A stretch of DNA of 64,000 bases, from positions 124,001 through 188,000 of the forward strand of contig JAEYOQ010000026.1 in NCBI GenBank assembly GCA_023411555.1, read 5' to 3'. Every line of letters starts with the position of its first letter. Within the stretch, counting starts at the first letter, position 1. The position numbers were made by a program, and so were the translations under genes. The notes under the pieces were generated by a model. The model ran no database searches. It was given only the letters and a program-made list of their open reading frames with translations, and was not told where the DNA came from. Of this stretch, positions 52,001-60,545 are shown one piece after another. The DNA comes from Bacillota bacterium. Lineage in GTDB: Bacteria; Bacillota; Clostridia; Lachnospirales; Lachnospiraceae.

Positions 52001-52046
52001 TCAAAAATAAGGTGGGTTTGGTCTTAGATAACCAAATACCCACCTT
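52001..52046 (-). terminator. Terminator after the endolysin gene
   Basis: AAGGTGGGTTTGGT (52009-52022) pairs with ACCAAATACCCACCTT (52031-52046) with a two-base bulge; the minus strand continues ATTTTTGA. It ends the late transcript, so the repeat RNA downstream is an independent unit. Confidence 0.88.
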
Positions 52047-52092
52047 TTCTATTTTGATTGATATACGGGGAAATTACGAGGTCAGACAAGCC

Positions 52093-52851
52093 TTATTTCT
52101 CTTTCATTGACCTTCTCGTAGCCGGGCCTGCCTTGCCATCTACAGCTAAACCGTGGTCTCTCTGATACATCCTTATTCCCATATCGGTAATAGCTCCACA
52201 ATCACCGTCAATCTTCAATTCCTTATCATAGCCGTTAACCTTAACTATGGTGTAGCCGGCTTCACGAAGTTCCCACTGTACCCACATAACCCCTTCGCCT
52301 GCCATACCTTGCTTAATAGTCTCCGCAGGTTCCTTATATGGATTAACCGGTCTTTGTCCGTCTTCTAGGGCCATAACAACATGGCTACCCTCTTTGAGAT
52401 AGATACCGCCACGCTTGGCATATTTATCAGAGGTAAGGTGTGCCGGGTCGGTGTGTGCTTTAAACTTGCCAGTAGCCAACAACTTAGCCTTAAGATTTCC
52501 GGTATATCCATCAGCCGACATGTTTAGTCCGGCCAGTATGTAGCAGGTAATAATTAAGCTGGAGCAGTCAAACTCTCCAGACGCCCCAGCCACTTTATTT
52601 TTATTCTTTTTTATGGAGTTATACCCAGTCCATCGTTCAACCTGATCATAACCATAGTTATCATTCTTGCAGATATCTCCCATGACTTTAGCTGCCTTAT
52701 CAGCTAGCGTCTGATCAGTACACTCCAGATACACATTCCATGGCTTCGAATACCAGGAGCGGATGCAAATTTCTTTCCCGGTCTGATCTCCAATCGTGCC
52801 ACCGGATATCTTTCCTCTTTCATCGATTGATGCGTGTCCTATTTTTATCAT
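52093..52851 (-). CDS. Phage endolysin: NlpC/P60-like peptidase with peptidoglycan-binding domain
   Basis: 252 residues. The N-terminal catalytic domain (about 1-170) begins with the GKISGGTIGDQTGKEICIRSWY segment seen in clostridial phage amidases and peptidases, with C96 in EFDCSSLI and H157 in EGSHVVMAL as likely catalytic residues. The C-terminal part (about 185-250) is a PG_binding_1-type domain (KIDGDCGAITDMGIRMYQRDHGLAVDGKAGP). No signal peptide, so release depends on the holin. The ATG overlaps the holin stop by four bases. Confidence 0.88.
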   Translation of the reverse strand: MIKIGHASIDERGKISGGTIGDQTGKEICIRSWYSKPWNVYLECTDQTLADKAAKVMGDICKNDNYGYDQVERWTGYNSIKKNKNKVAGASGEFDCSSLIITCYILAGLNMSADGYTGNLKAKLLATGKFKAHTDPAHLTSDKYAKRGGIYLKEGSHVVMALEDGQRPVNPYKEPAETIKQGMAGEGVMWVQWELREAGYTIVKVNGYDKELKIDGDCGAITDMGIRMYQRDHGLAVDGKAGPATRRSMKEK

Positions 52852-53045
52852 TCGTCCTCACCAACCTCCGGCAATCCACCAATCGAGGTAAACAAAGAGA
52901 TCGCCCCGGCTGTGATTGATACTGATAATACATTCACCCAGTTAACTTCTATTACTGCCTGCCCTACAGTCATCATAGATGCTGCAGTCTGTGCTACGGT
53001 TTTTAATGCTCTAATTCCTGCGGCTTTCCACCATTTCTTATTCAT
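52848..53045 (-). CDS. Phage holin, Dp1-type
   Basis: 65 residues, basic N-terminus (MNKKWWKAAGIRALKT), two hydrophobic helices (about 14-30 and 36-56) separated by a short turn, and an acidic C-terminus ending GLPEVGEDE. The size and the VNWVNVLSVSITAGAISLFTSIGGLPEV ending match the Dp1-like holin family of Firmicute phages. It opens the membrane for the endolysin encoded immediately downstream. Confidence 0.88.
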   Translation of the reverse strand: MNKKWWKAAGIRALKTVAQTAASMMTVGQAVIEVNWVNVLSVSITAGAISLFTSIGGLPEVGEDE

Positions 53046-53053
53046 AATATCAC

Positions 53054-53365
53054 CTATACCCTTTCTACTATGCCATCAATTCGATGGTGTGCTGATTTTG
53101 CCGATTCCTCTACCTTAATTACTCTTTCGTTCAAAAGTTGAAAGTCTTTCTTTACTCCGGTAACATCGTACTTAATATCTCTGACATCACCGCCTATCTG
53201 GTCTAACTTTACATTGATACTAGCCTGCTCATAGGCTTTCTTTTCGATATCTGCACCATCGTTTCGCTTTGAGTTCTTAAGCCCAAAATACACCGCAAAA
53301 GAAACCGATATTATTGTAACTATTAGTGCGATTATCGATATAACAGTTGCTATTTCAATAGCCAT
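53054..53365 (-). CDS. XhlA-like membrane protein of the lysis module
   Basis: 103 residues: one N-terminal membrane helix (about 5-28) and a long coiled coil (about 45-100, with INVKLDQIGGDVRDIKYDVTGVKKDF). This is the reverse order of hemolysin XhlA, which has the helix at its C-terminus, so it is only XhlA-like in role. Eight bases before the holin gene. It may be a spanin-like or lysis-timing accessory. Confidence 0.65.
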   Translation of the reverse strand: MAIEIATVISIIALIVTIISVSFAVYFGLKNSKRNDGADIEKKAYEQASINVKLDQIGGDVRDIKYDVTGVKKDFQLLNERVIKVEESAKSAHHRIDGIVERV

Positions 53366-53398
53366 GCATGATATACCATCCTTTCTTCATAAAATAAA

Positions 53399-53424
53399 AG
53401 AGCCTCCGGTTGCCCTTTGGCTCT
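53399..53424 (-). terminator. Terminator inside the late region
   Basis: AGAGCC (53399-53404) pairs with GGCTCT (53419-53424); the minus strand continues TTTTATTTTAT. It lies between the XkdX-like gene and the lysis cassette and would lower lysis gene transcription or need antitermination. Confidence 0.75.
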
Positions 53425-53435
53425 ATTGGTTTGTA

Positions 53436-53666
53436 TTAAGTTGTTGCGGTTGGTTCCTCTGGTATTTCTTCTGGCGGTTGGCTTTCTGCATCTATCTCGG
53501 CTTGTACTTCATTGGTAACCGCTACAACAGCATTAAAATCCTCTTCCGTAAGCTTTAAATCCTCTTTGTACTTATAAGCCATAAGGTTGACCTGAGCAAC
53601 CGTAAATGACCTTTCTCTGCATGACTGTATGAGATTATCTCTTAACCATTCGCTTAGATTAAACAT
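53436..53666 (-). CDS. XkdX-like small phage protein
   Basis: 76 residues, helical, with LMAYKYKEDLKLTEEDFNAVV; the C-terminal 18 residues are Pro/Glu-rich and disordered. Small proteins in this place, between the receptor-binding protein and the holin, are usually named XkdX-like. Its start codon touches the stop of the upstream gene. Function unknown. Confidence 0.65.
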   Translation of the reverse strand: MFNLSEWLRDNLIQSCRERSFTVAQVNLMAYKYKEDLKLTEEDFNAVVAVTNEVQAEIDAESQPPEEIPEEPTATT

Positions 53667-55672
53667 TATACTGTACCTCCCATTGAGATGATGGCTTGCT
53701 TGATTTTAATTATCTCTGACATGAGTACTGAGTAAGCATTCGCAAGTCTGGATTTAAAGGTTGCTGTAATGGTTACTTGTGGGTTTGAGGTTGAGTAGAT
53801 GTTGGTTGTGCCTTTGTAGGTGGTGAGGTCGGGTAGGTCTATGATGGTTTCGATAGGGGTAGCGAGTTCGTATTGAACGGTGATCGGATTGGCGGCGAGC
53901 CACGCTTTGAATTCAATATCGCTCATTGTGGTTCCATTGTTTATAATTATATTGCCGCTTATAATTACAAACCCGATGTTACCGGATACAGCTGTACCTC
54001 CCTGTCCCAGCAGTTTAAAATGCGTACAGATAGCCAATGAATGCGTTATATCAGACTGTACTGAATTAGGCAACGGTAAACTGAATCTAGTGTATGTTGC
54101 ATTCGATGTTCTAATCCATCCCTCATCAGCACTACCATCAAATATAGCCAAAGCAGACCGCTGTGTCCACCTGCCCTTACCATTTCCAGTATGCTCAATC
54201 GTATCAGCCACCCCATTAAGGAGTTTACGGAGTTCGTAGGGGATGGTGAGTTTATTGGATTTGTAGGGTTCGTATGGTGTTATTGTGTTTTCTTCAATCT
54301 GTGGGTAAATCGTTGTGTCAACTACCGCCCCAGACATAACTTGTATATAAATTCTCTCAAAATTCTTGTTGTACCATGTTGCCCCTTGTGTAGCATCCAT
54401 TATCAAGTGGTAAGTATTTTCATATGTTTTCCCGTTTAATTTAATTGATGAATTAAAACCGCCACTCACTTTATAAGTTTTACTACTACTATACATTACT
54501 GGATACAAGCTTGTATAACTTGCCCCCACAATATCAATTTCAGCATTTGCGACTGCTGTACCCTTAATTGTGATCGATTTATCAGGGTTTACTGTGAAGG
54601 TGATGCCGTTGGTCACTTTATTTGACGCAAAGTTAGGTAATAGGTTCTTACCGCTTGCCCCCACCTCAAAATCCTTAGCACTCGTAATCACCGCCACATT
54701 ATCAGGAGATATATCTAACTCCGGATTAGCCTTAGTAACCATTGTAGCACCCTCAATTTTTAACTCAGCAATACAATCATCTGCTACCGTAGACTGTACA
54801 AAGGTGCCTGTTTTGGCGTCTACTGTGGCAAGGTCTACGTCTGCTTCGATATCCTCAAATCTCTCGTCAAGTGTTGCAAATGTCTTATTTTTTACTGCAC
54901 TATTATGAGCATTGATAACCTCAGCGACATACCCTGCGGCTTCCTCTGCTTTATTGGTTGCAATTGTGGCTTGCTGCCCTGCCGTGGTAGCCGACCCTGC
55001 AGCTGCATTTTTACTATCCAGCGCATCACTAGCTGACTGAGCTGCTTCGTTGGCTTTTGTTGTGGCTGTATCCGCTGACCCTGCCGCTGATTGAGCATAC
55101 GCCTCGGCGTTATCTTCACTCTGCTTTGCTGCATCTTGGGATAGTCTCGCCTTATCCTCGGATTCCTTTGCAGCTTCTTCGCTTGCTTTCGCATTGAGTT
55201 CGCTTGTACGTGCGTTTTCCTCGGACAATGCCGCAGCTTCTGCATTCTCCTGTACGAGTGGAGCGGTCTCGGAGATAACATTATACATCTCGGTTATCTC
55301 TTGATACTGATTAACCTGTCCATCTGGCGTATCCGGTATAACCCCACTATTACCACTAGGATCAATCGTCACAATCTCCCTGCTAGTAGGTATGTATTTA
55401 TCTCCTGTGGAGTCTATCCAGACGTATAAACTACCCGGCTTAATTACCTCTGGAGGTACGACCACTGTCATTGTGTCTCTTGGGATTGTTATACCGGGAG
55501 ACTCAACGTAGGCCCCACCCTGATATATACCAAAATGTGCTGTTAGGGTGCCGTCATAATCTTCCGGTACGGTAAATTGTGCATGTAAGTAATTTTCGCT
55601 GTTGGCCTTGGGTTTTATGGATCGATTTTCGCATGTGAGCGTCTGCCTGGTAACTTTAAATTTTAATAACAT
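53666..55672 (-). CDS. Baseplate / receptor-binding protein
   Basis: 668 residues. The N-terminal domain (about 1-115) resembles the BppU-like baseplate attachment fold (LKFKVTRQTLTCENRS, then FGIYQGGAYVE and IVTIDPSG). A long Ala/Glu-rich coiled coil (about 140-265) forms a trimeric stalk. The C-terminal 400 residues contain a carbohydrate-binding-like beta domain (FEVGASGKNLLPNF onward), common in Firmicute phage tail proteins, and end in a helix with VLMSEIIKIKQAIISMGG. Likely the host-recognition protein. GAGGTGG precedes the ATG. Confidence 0.85.
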   Translation of the reverse strand: MLLKFKVTRQTLTCENRSIKPKANSENYLHAQFTVPEDYDGTLTAHFGIYQGGAYVESPGITIPRDTMTVVVPPEVIKPGSLYVWIDSTGDKYIPTSREIVTIDPSGNSGVIPDTPDGQVNQYQEITEMYNVISETAPLVQENAEAAALSEENARTSELNAKASEEAAKESEDKARLSQDAAKQSEDNAEAYAQSAAGSADTATTKANEAAQSASDALDSKNAAAGSATTAGQQATIATNKAEEAAGYVAEVINAHNSAVKNKTFATLDERFEDIEADVDLATVDAKTGTFVQSTVADDCIAELKIEGATMVTKANPELDISPDNVAVITSAKDFEVGASGKNLLPNFASNKVTNGITFTVNPDKSITIKGTAVANAEIDIVGASYTSLYPVMYSSSKTYKVSGGFNSSIKLNGKTYENTYHLIMDATQGATWYNKNFERIYIQVMSGAVVDTTIYPQIEENTITPYEPYKSNKLTIPYELRKLLNGVADTIEHTGNGKGRWTQRSALAIFDGSADEGWIRTSNATYTRFSLPLPNSVQSDITHSLAICTHFKLLGQGGTAVSGNIGFVIISGNIIINNGTTMSDIEFKAWLAANPITVQYELATPIETIIDLPDLTTYKGTTNIYSTSNPQVTITATFKSRLANAYSVLMSEIIKIKQAIISMGGTV

Positions 55673-55713
55673 AGCACCACCTCATTATAAAAATAGCACC
55701 CTTTCGGATGCGT

Positions 55714-56028
55714 TTACTGCGCCTGCGCTGTTAACATTGCTCTGATAGCCTTAAGTTCCGCTACCATGGCATCGGTTGATATATCAATAGTGTAAGTATC
55801 AGCCTCGTAGTCTCTCTTGATGGATTTAAGCCCTACGCCATCCAGATAGGCGGTCAGGATTTCTCCGGTTTCGGATAATACCTGGATGTTGGAGGTATCA
55901 GCAAATGCCTCCTCGATCTCGGCATATGGTGCATCCGACTCGATTGTAAACACTCGGTTCTTTTCGCTCTCTGCGATTCCATTAACTGCAAGTTCATATT
56001 CTTTGTTTCCGATTTTAATTCTTTCCAT
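55714..56028 (-). CDS. Small phage structural protein, unknown
   Basis: 104 residues, acidic alpha/beta: KIGNKEYELAVNGIAESEKNRVFTIES, then TYTIDISTDAMVAELKAIRAML. The KIGNKEYEL start is typical of small tail-associated proteins of Firmicute phages and prophages. AAAGGA lies 9 bases before the ATG. Function unknown. Confidence 0.65.
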   Translation of the reverse strand: MERIKIGNKEYELAVNGIAESEKNRVFTIESDAPYAEIEEAFADTSNIQVLSETGEILTAYLDGVGLKSIKRDYEADTYTIDISTDAMVAELKAIRAMLTAQAQ

Positions 56029-56056
56029 GATGATTTTCCTTTCTTAATGACGTTTT

Positions 56057-56554
56057 TTAAGATGTTTTTATAAGCACTATAACTAAAGTATAGGTCTGTG
56101 CTGCACTGGCGTTAAGCCTTATAGATATATTGCTTGCCGATGCAGAGCATGTCATTTTATTAATATTGTATCCATTTGTACTATTTACGCTTTGCAGGGA
56201 TGCTATTGCTCGGCAATTACTGGAGGTAAAACCTGCCGGATAATCGAGTGTATCCGTCACATCTGTGTTTGCAGTAGTGACAACTACGTTTTTATCAATC
56301 ACGGCTATTTTACTTGACAAACTAGTTATCTGTTGTCCCATAGAATACGCCAGAGCAGCTCCGCATATTTTGGCAGCGTTATTAGTCTGGACATTGACGA
56401 TATCAGTTTTATTAGCTTTGACATCGTATAATTCTTCAATAGCATTATCACAATCATCAATGCCTTTGTCCATCTTATTGAGAGTTGTGGCATTGAGTGG
56501 TGTAGCTGTAGATGGAGCATTCTGAAAATTAATCTTTATGTATCTCTTCGCCAT
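56057..56554 (-). CDS. Phage tail-fibre-type protein
   Basis: 165 residues. The N-terminus KRYIKINFQNAPSTATPLNATTLNKMDKGIDDCD matches the attachment segment of short tail fibres. A coiled coil (about 30-90) and a small beta-rich head (about 95-165) follow. It overlaps the 62-residue gene upstream by 26 bases. AAAGGAG precedes the ATG. Probable accessory receptor-binding protein. Confidence 0.7.
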   Translation of the reverse strand: MAKRYIKINFQNAPSTATPLNATTLNKMDKGIDDCDNAIEELYDVKANKTDIVNVQTNNAAKICGAALAYSMGQQITSLSSKIAVIDKNVVVTTANTDVTDTLDYPAGFTSSNCRAIASLQSVNSTNGYNINKMTCSASASNISIRLNASAAQTYTLVIVLIKTS

Positions 56555-56717
56555 CTCCGTTTTCTCCTTTCTCAGGAATATCTATTTCCATGGGATATCT
56601 CAAAATTCCCGTTGCCTCATGAAAAGCATCGTTCTGAGCCATGCCGGTAACACTTATGCTATTCAAGCATGTCACCATCTTATCGATTTGTTCCTTGGTG
56701 TACCCGTAATACTTCAT
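56529..56717 (-). CDS. Small phage protein, 62 residues, unknown
   Basis: Start ATG at 56717 with AAAGGAG 8 bases upstream. Sequence MKYYGYTKEQIDKMVTCLNSISVTGMAQNDAF, then an acidic C-terminus EIDIPEKGENGDGEE. The first 45 residues look like a helical hairpin. Its 3' end overlaps the tail-fibre-type gene. Function unknown. Confidence 0.65.
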   Translation of the reverse strand: MKYYGYTKEQIDKMVTCLNSISVTGMAQNDAFHEATGILRYPMEIDIPEKGENGDGEEIHKD

Positions 56718-56739
56718 CAAGCACTCTCCTTTCCGCATA

Positions 56740-56765
56740 CAAAAAGAGCAGCCATATGACTGCCC
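56740..56765 (-). terminator. Terminator after the secreted Ig-like gene
   Basis: Minus strand: GGGCAG (56765-56760) pairs with CTGCTC (56751-56746), one wobble, followed by TTTTTG. It separates the Ig-like gene from the genes that follow. Confidence 0.7.
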
Positions 56766-56792
56766 TTAATCATTGCTATTAAGTTTTACAAT

Positions 56793-57737
56793 TTACTCTG
56801 TTACTGACACATCACATCTTAATACAATTACCTGATTATCAGCTGTGATGGTGCATGTGATATATGCATCACCCTGTGATACTGCCGTTACCTTACCGTT
56901 CGTTGTACCAACCTTTACAACCGATTTATCAGATGCTACGAACTTGTATTTTGCCCCTGCAGGAGCGTTATCAACCTTTAGGGTGTATTTATCCCCTACG
57001 CTCAAATCAAGCTCTGTATCGCTTAAAATCGTGGCGTTGTCGTCATAATTAATTGTTACGACTGAGGTTAGTGATTGAGTTGACCCATCCGGTAAAGTCA
57101 TTTCACAAGTGATGGTAGCGGTTCCCTCACTTACGGCTGTTACAAGTCCGTTTTTAGGGTTAACCTTTGCTACCTTGTCATTGCTGCTTGTCCATTTGTA
57201 AGTTGCTCCGGTGACTTTATTGTTAAGGTTGATGTCATAGGCGGTTTTTGATGCGAGTTGGATTGTTGTGGCTGTTAGGGACGGTGGAGTTGGTTCATCG
57301 GGTATAATCTCTGGTAACTTCCCTTTTTGCTCTTCAGTTTCCGGTGGCCAGATATAAAAATGGAATACACCAGTACGTGCCTCGTATTTGGGATCATCCG
57401 GTGTAAATACCCATTGCAAGTCAAAGTCACCAAGCCTTACATCGTTGCGATTAGGGTATGACACAGTACCAGACACCGTTTTTTCGTCCGCTCCACTAAA
57501 AACTAGTTTTGGTAGTTTTGTAATCATCTGGTCTATTTTATCTATTTCTGAATTATATATAGTGTCAGGTTTCCCGTGTATTTCCCATAGTGATGTTACT
57601 TTAATCTTCCCGTCATCTGTGAAACTATCTTCGCTTAATATATATTTGCCGTTGCCGTCTAATACATACCCGGCGTACGCCGTATTTGTGGAAAGCGACA
57701 ATGCCGCCACCAAAAGAACAGCTAATAATTTTTTCAT
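56793..57737 (-). CDS. Secreted Ig-like (BIG2-type) protein within the phage tail module
   Basis: 314 residues. A clear Sec signal peptide (MKKLLAVLLVAALSLSTNTAYA) precedes a unique N-terminal domain (about 25-140) and two bacterial Ig-like domains (about 150-235 and 236-314), each ending in the SDKVAKVN...GLVTAVSEGTATITC-type motif (second copy KSVVKVGTTNGKVTAVSQGDAYITC). GGAGGTG stands 6 bases before ATG 57737; GTG 57746 is too close. No wall anchor is visible. A secreted protein in a tail operon is odd: it would leave the lysogen, not join the virion in the cytoplasm. It may be a lysogenic conversion factor or a decoy/adhesin. Confidence 0.85.
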   Translation of the reverse strand: MKKLLAVLLVAALSLSTNTAYAGYVLDGNGKYILSEDSFTDDGKIKVTSLWEIHGKPDTIYNSEIDKIDQMITKLPKLVFSGADEKTVSGTVSYPNRNDVRLGDFDLQWVFTPDDPKYEARTGVFHFYIWPPETEEQKGKLPEIIPDEPTPPSLTATTIQLASKTAYDINLNNKVTGATYKWTSSNDKVAKVNPKNGLVTAVSEGTATITCEMTLPDGSTQSLTSVVTINYDDNATILSDTELDLSVGDKYTLKVDNAPAGAKYKFVASDKSVVKVGTTNGKVTAVSQGDAYITCTITADNQVIVLRCDVSVTE

Positions 57738-57805
57738 TATATGCACCTCCTATGCAAACAATACCATAATAATGCTATTATTTCAACATTTTTACATTTT
57801 ATTAA

Positions 57806-60130
57806 TTATTTTATAATATTCTCGAGGTGCATAATGCGTTCGTTTTGTTTTTGTACTATCTTAATCAGCCAAGCTATAAGATTATTATAATGTATTCTAT
57901 GAGTTTCATCCTTTACATAAAAGCCGTCGTCGGTATATTTCTTAACGTCCTTTACCTCAATTAGATCATACTCATAAGGGTCAAGACCGTGCGCTTTGAA
58001 CGCATTCTCTAGTTGCTGTGCTATTAAACCAAAAAACATTTTATCACCATGGAACGGAGTTTTGTACCTAAAGCGTTTGGGTTTTAATCCATAAAAAATT
58101 TCATCTGGTATATCATCAAGCGAATGTATATCATATTTCAATCTGATGTCCGATGTTGTAATTCGCTGATAATTGTTCTGCACATAATTAACACCAGCTG
58201 CGTTGTCAAACCCTTGGAAGTCGATATTACCATATCCCGTATCTGATGCAGTTATTTCGTTTGTTGTGTGTCCGGAGAGAGAACTGACAGTTCCTGAGCT
58301 ACTTGCATACCAAACGGCTTGACTTCCTACATTGTCTGACGTCACCGGAACTCCATTATTGAGATTGTAGCATGTCATTTTAGCTGCCGATATGCTGCCA
58401 TCATAAGCCACCATATGTATACTGCCACCTACATAAAGTTGGGTCGGAACATAAAGTGATGTTACTGACGCATAATCAGCAATCATACCGCCATTAGAGA
58501 TAGTAACTGTACCATAACCGCCTGTGGTAGTAAAAGTTCCACCGTTTATCGTGCCACCGTTAATGATGGGCGAATCAATTGATATACCCACCTTAACTGT
58601 ATCCGCTACTACAGTACCAGTTTTAAGCACCGCCCCATCAATGCTTGTAATGCCTCCGTTACTATCGAACGTAGCATATCCATTGAAATTAATCTTGTTT
58701 GCCTTAATTGTTACCGCTTCAGGGGAGAGATTGATTGACGATATTACATTATCTTTGCTGACTTTTAGGTTGATTTCCCCGGCCATAACCGTTATCTGCC
58801 CACTTAATACTCCCTCGGCTGCTGTTGCTCTGGTGACTTCTTGCAGGATTTGTCCGGCAACAATCTCAAACTTGGCATCTGTACCGGACGCTAAATCTCC
58901 AACCTCAACACGTACACCCTCGACATCCTTTTTAATCCGGGTAGTCTTCCCTTGCAACTGGATGATCTCTTTATTTACACCAAAGTTTTGTTCTCTATCT
59001 TCGCTACCGGGTGACGAGTATTCATCTGTTAATGCCTGGATGCCGGTCAATGTTCTCTGCAGCACATATCCCACCACGGTATCATCCGTTGCAAATTCTA
59101 GGGTATCGCCTACCTCGATATAAGGTAATCCAATACTTTCAGCTTCATACGGTCTATAAGGCCGCTTAGCCATATTACCAAAGGCATTGATTGCTATTTG
59201 CTCCAACTCAGCAGCCGACTTGCCAAACGCTAAGAAGTTGCCTTCGATCACATAAGCATTACTACCACTTCCTACGATTGCCCCGATATCATTTTCATCC
59301 GATCGGATTATCAGCTTGTCAATCTCCTTAACGGTATGTTCCTCAAATCTTATAGACTGATACATAGCATTGCTGACATTCTCTGAGATGATATCAAATT
59401 GAGTGTATGATGTGTTCGTTTCAGATATCGGATATAGATCATCAGCCGGATATAGTGTCTCGGAAGGGTATAGCCCGTAAGCCGGCTGCAATACTATTCT
59501 TCTAAACTTACCGTTTCGATTTATATTACCAAAGGCCCCATTCAACTCAACTGTTGCCTCCAGGACCGTACGTCCTGATATCTGAGATGGGTCAATGGTT
59601 TTCTCTACTATCATATCATCGTTGGGGAGAGTTTGAGATACTTCCTCAATCCCAAGGTATGCGAGAAGAGAGCTGCGGAACTGCTTTAGTGTGTATGTCT
59701 CGCTACCCGTTGGGAATAATCCGTTGTACCACCCGGCTACATCAACATCAATGCTCCTTAACTTATCATAGGCAATCACCTCTTTGAAAATTAAATCATC
59801 CTGCAGTTTAGCAGAGTCAACCTTGTACTTACCTAGTGGCACTGTATAACCGGCTATGAGCTGATCGATGGTAAATTCCTTGCCCTTTAGATCGACAGGG
59901 GTATTTGCAAGCTTGAACTTGATCTGTGAGGCTCTACAGGTGCCAAAGCGGAGATTATCCTCCGCAATGATACCCTCGTCCAATGAAAAACTATCATCAA
60001 CCACCTGGTCGGTATAGATAGGGTCCATACCGTCAAAGGAAATTTCTATGTCCTTCGGGGTGATACTATCGGCTAGCGGGAAACGATCATTTCTCAGTAT
60101 GTTTTTTAGATTTTCATGTACATCAATCAT
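57806..60130 (-). CDS. Phage tail-tip protein with C-terminal S74 intramolecular chaperone
   Basis: 774 residues from ATG 60130. The N-terminal half (about 1-370) has the fold of tail-associated Gp18/Tal-like hub proteins (FDGMDPIYTDQVVDDSFSLDEGI, KYKVDSAKLQDDLIFKEVIAYDKL). A helical neck (about 395-470), a triple-stranded beta-helix-like region (about 480-640) with INGGTINGGTFTTTGG repeats, and a peptidase S74 domain (about 658-774) follow. The S74 pair S660/K665 in TSDIRLKYDI supports self-cleavage, releasing the C-terminal chaperone after trimer folding. Ends in a coiled coil. The hub-fibre fusion makes this a likely adhesin of the tail tip. Confidence 0.88.
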   Translation of the reverse strand: MIDVHENLKNILRNDRFPLADSITPKDIEISFDGMDPIYTDQVVDDSFSLDEGIIAEDNLRFGTCRASQIKFKLANTPVDLKGKEFTIDQLIAGYTVPLGKYKVDSAKLQDDLIFKEVIAYDKLRSIDVDVAGWYNGLFPTGSETYTLKQFRSSLLAYLGIEEVSQTLPNDDMIVEKTIDPSQISGRTVLEATVELNGAFGNINRNGKFRRIVLQPAYGLYPSETLYPADDLYPISETNTSYTQFDIISENVSNAMYQSIRFEEHTVKEIDKLIIRSDENDIGAIVGSGSNAYVIEGNFLAFGKSAAELEQIAINAFGNMAKRPYRPYEAESIGLPYIEVGDTLEFATDDTVVGYVLQRTLTGIQALTDEYSSPGSEDREQNFGVNKEIIQLQGKTTRIKKDVEGVRVEVGDLASGTDAKFEIVAGQILQEVTRATAAEGVLSGQITVMAGEINLKVSKDNVISSINLSPEAVTIKANKINFNGYATFDSNGGITSIDGAVLKTGTVVADTVKVGISIDSPIINGGTINGGTFTTTGGYGTVTISNGGMIADYASVTSLYVPTQLYVGGSIHMVAYDGSISAAKMTCYNLNNGVPVTSDNVGSQAVWYASSSGTVSSLSGHTTNEITASDTGYGNIDFQGFDNAAGVNYVQNNYQRITTSDIRLKYDIHSLDDIPDEIFYGLKPKRFRYKTPFHGDKMFFGLIAQQLENAFKAHGLDPYEYDLIEVKDVKKYTDDGFYVKDETHRIHYNNLIAWLIKIVQKQNERIMHLENIIK

Positions 60131-60132
60131 AA

Positions 60133-60534
60133 TCACTCACTCCCATAGTCGATAAATTCAAACTCCAAAGGTTCGTAATAAAAGTTACCTGCTTTATCAA
60201 TGTGTTTTATTGTATACTCCACATCGGGTACATAGCAAACCATGGTTTGATAAGCATTCTTTTCATCATTCCATACCTGGGCTGTTACCTTGTCGCGGTT
60301 AGGAAAAAACGCTTGAACTATCAATTTTTGCCCATATGTAAGATAATCCTTGGTTTTTACCTTTATGGTAGTCTTTTTTGCCGGCAATATACCTCTCTGA
60401 GTGACGCCTCGGCCATCTGTATAGCTATTCTTATCTTGTCTGCGATCAGGTATATTACTATAGCCGCTAGGCGCAAGAAGGGAGTTCGGAAATACAGTGC
60501 TTCCGACCTTTAATACATATCCGTTTCCTGTCAT
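60133..60534 (-). CDS. Phage tail protein (DUF6711-like)
   Basis: 133 residues, beta-rich, starting MTGNGYVLKVGSTVFP. It lies between the tape measure protein and the tail hub, the place of the distal tail protein (Dit), but it is shorter and lacks the Dit galectin extension. Small proteins of this type are annotated DUF6711 in Firmicute phages. GGAGGG precedes the ATG; its stop lies two bases before the next ATG. Confidence 0.7.
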   Translation of the reverse strand: MTGNGYVLKVGSTVFPNSLLAPSGYSNIPDRRQDKNSYTDGRGVTQRGILPAKKTTIKVKTKDYLTYGQKLIVQAFFPNRDKVTAQVWNDEKNAYQTMVCYVPDVEYTIKHIDKAGNFYYEPLEFEFIDYGSE

Positions 60535-60545
60535 AGTTTCCCTCC

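Noticed and set aside
50500..52092. Phage integrase near the left prophage end
   Set aside because: None of the three plus-strand genes has recombinase motifs; the integrase must be at the other end outside the window.
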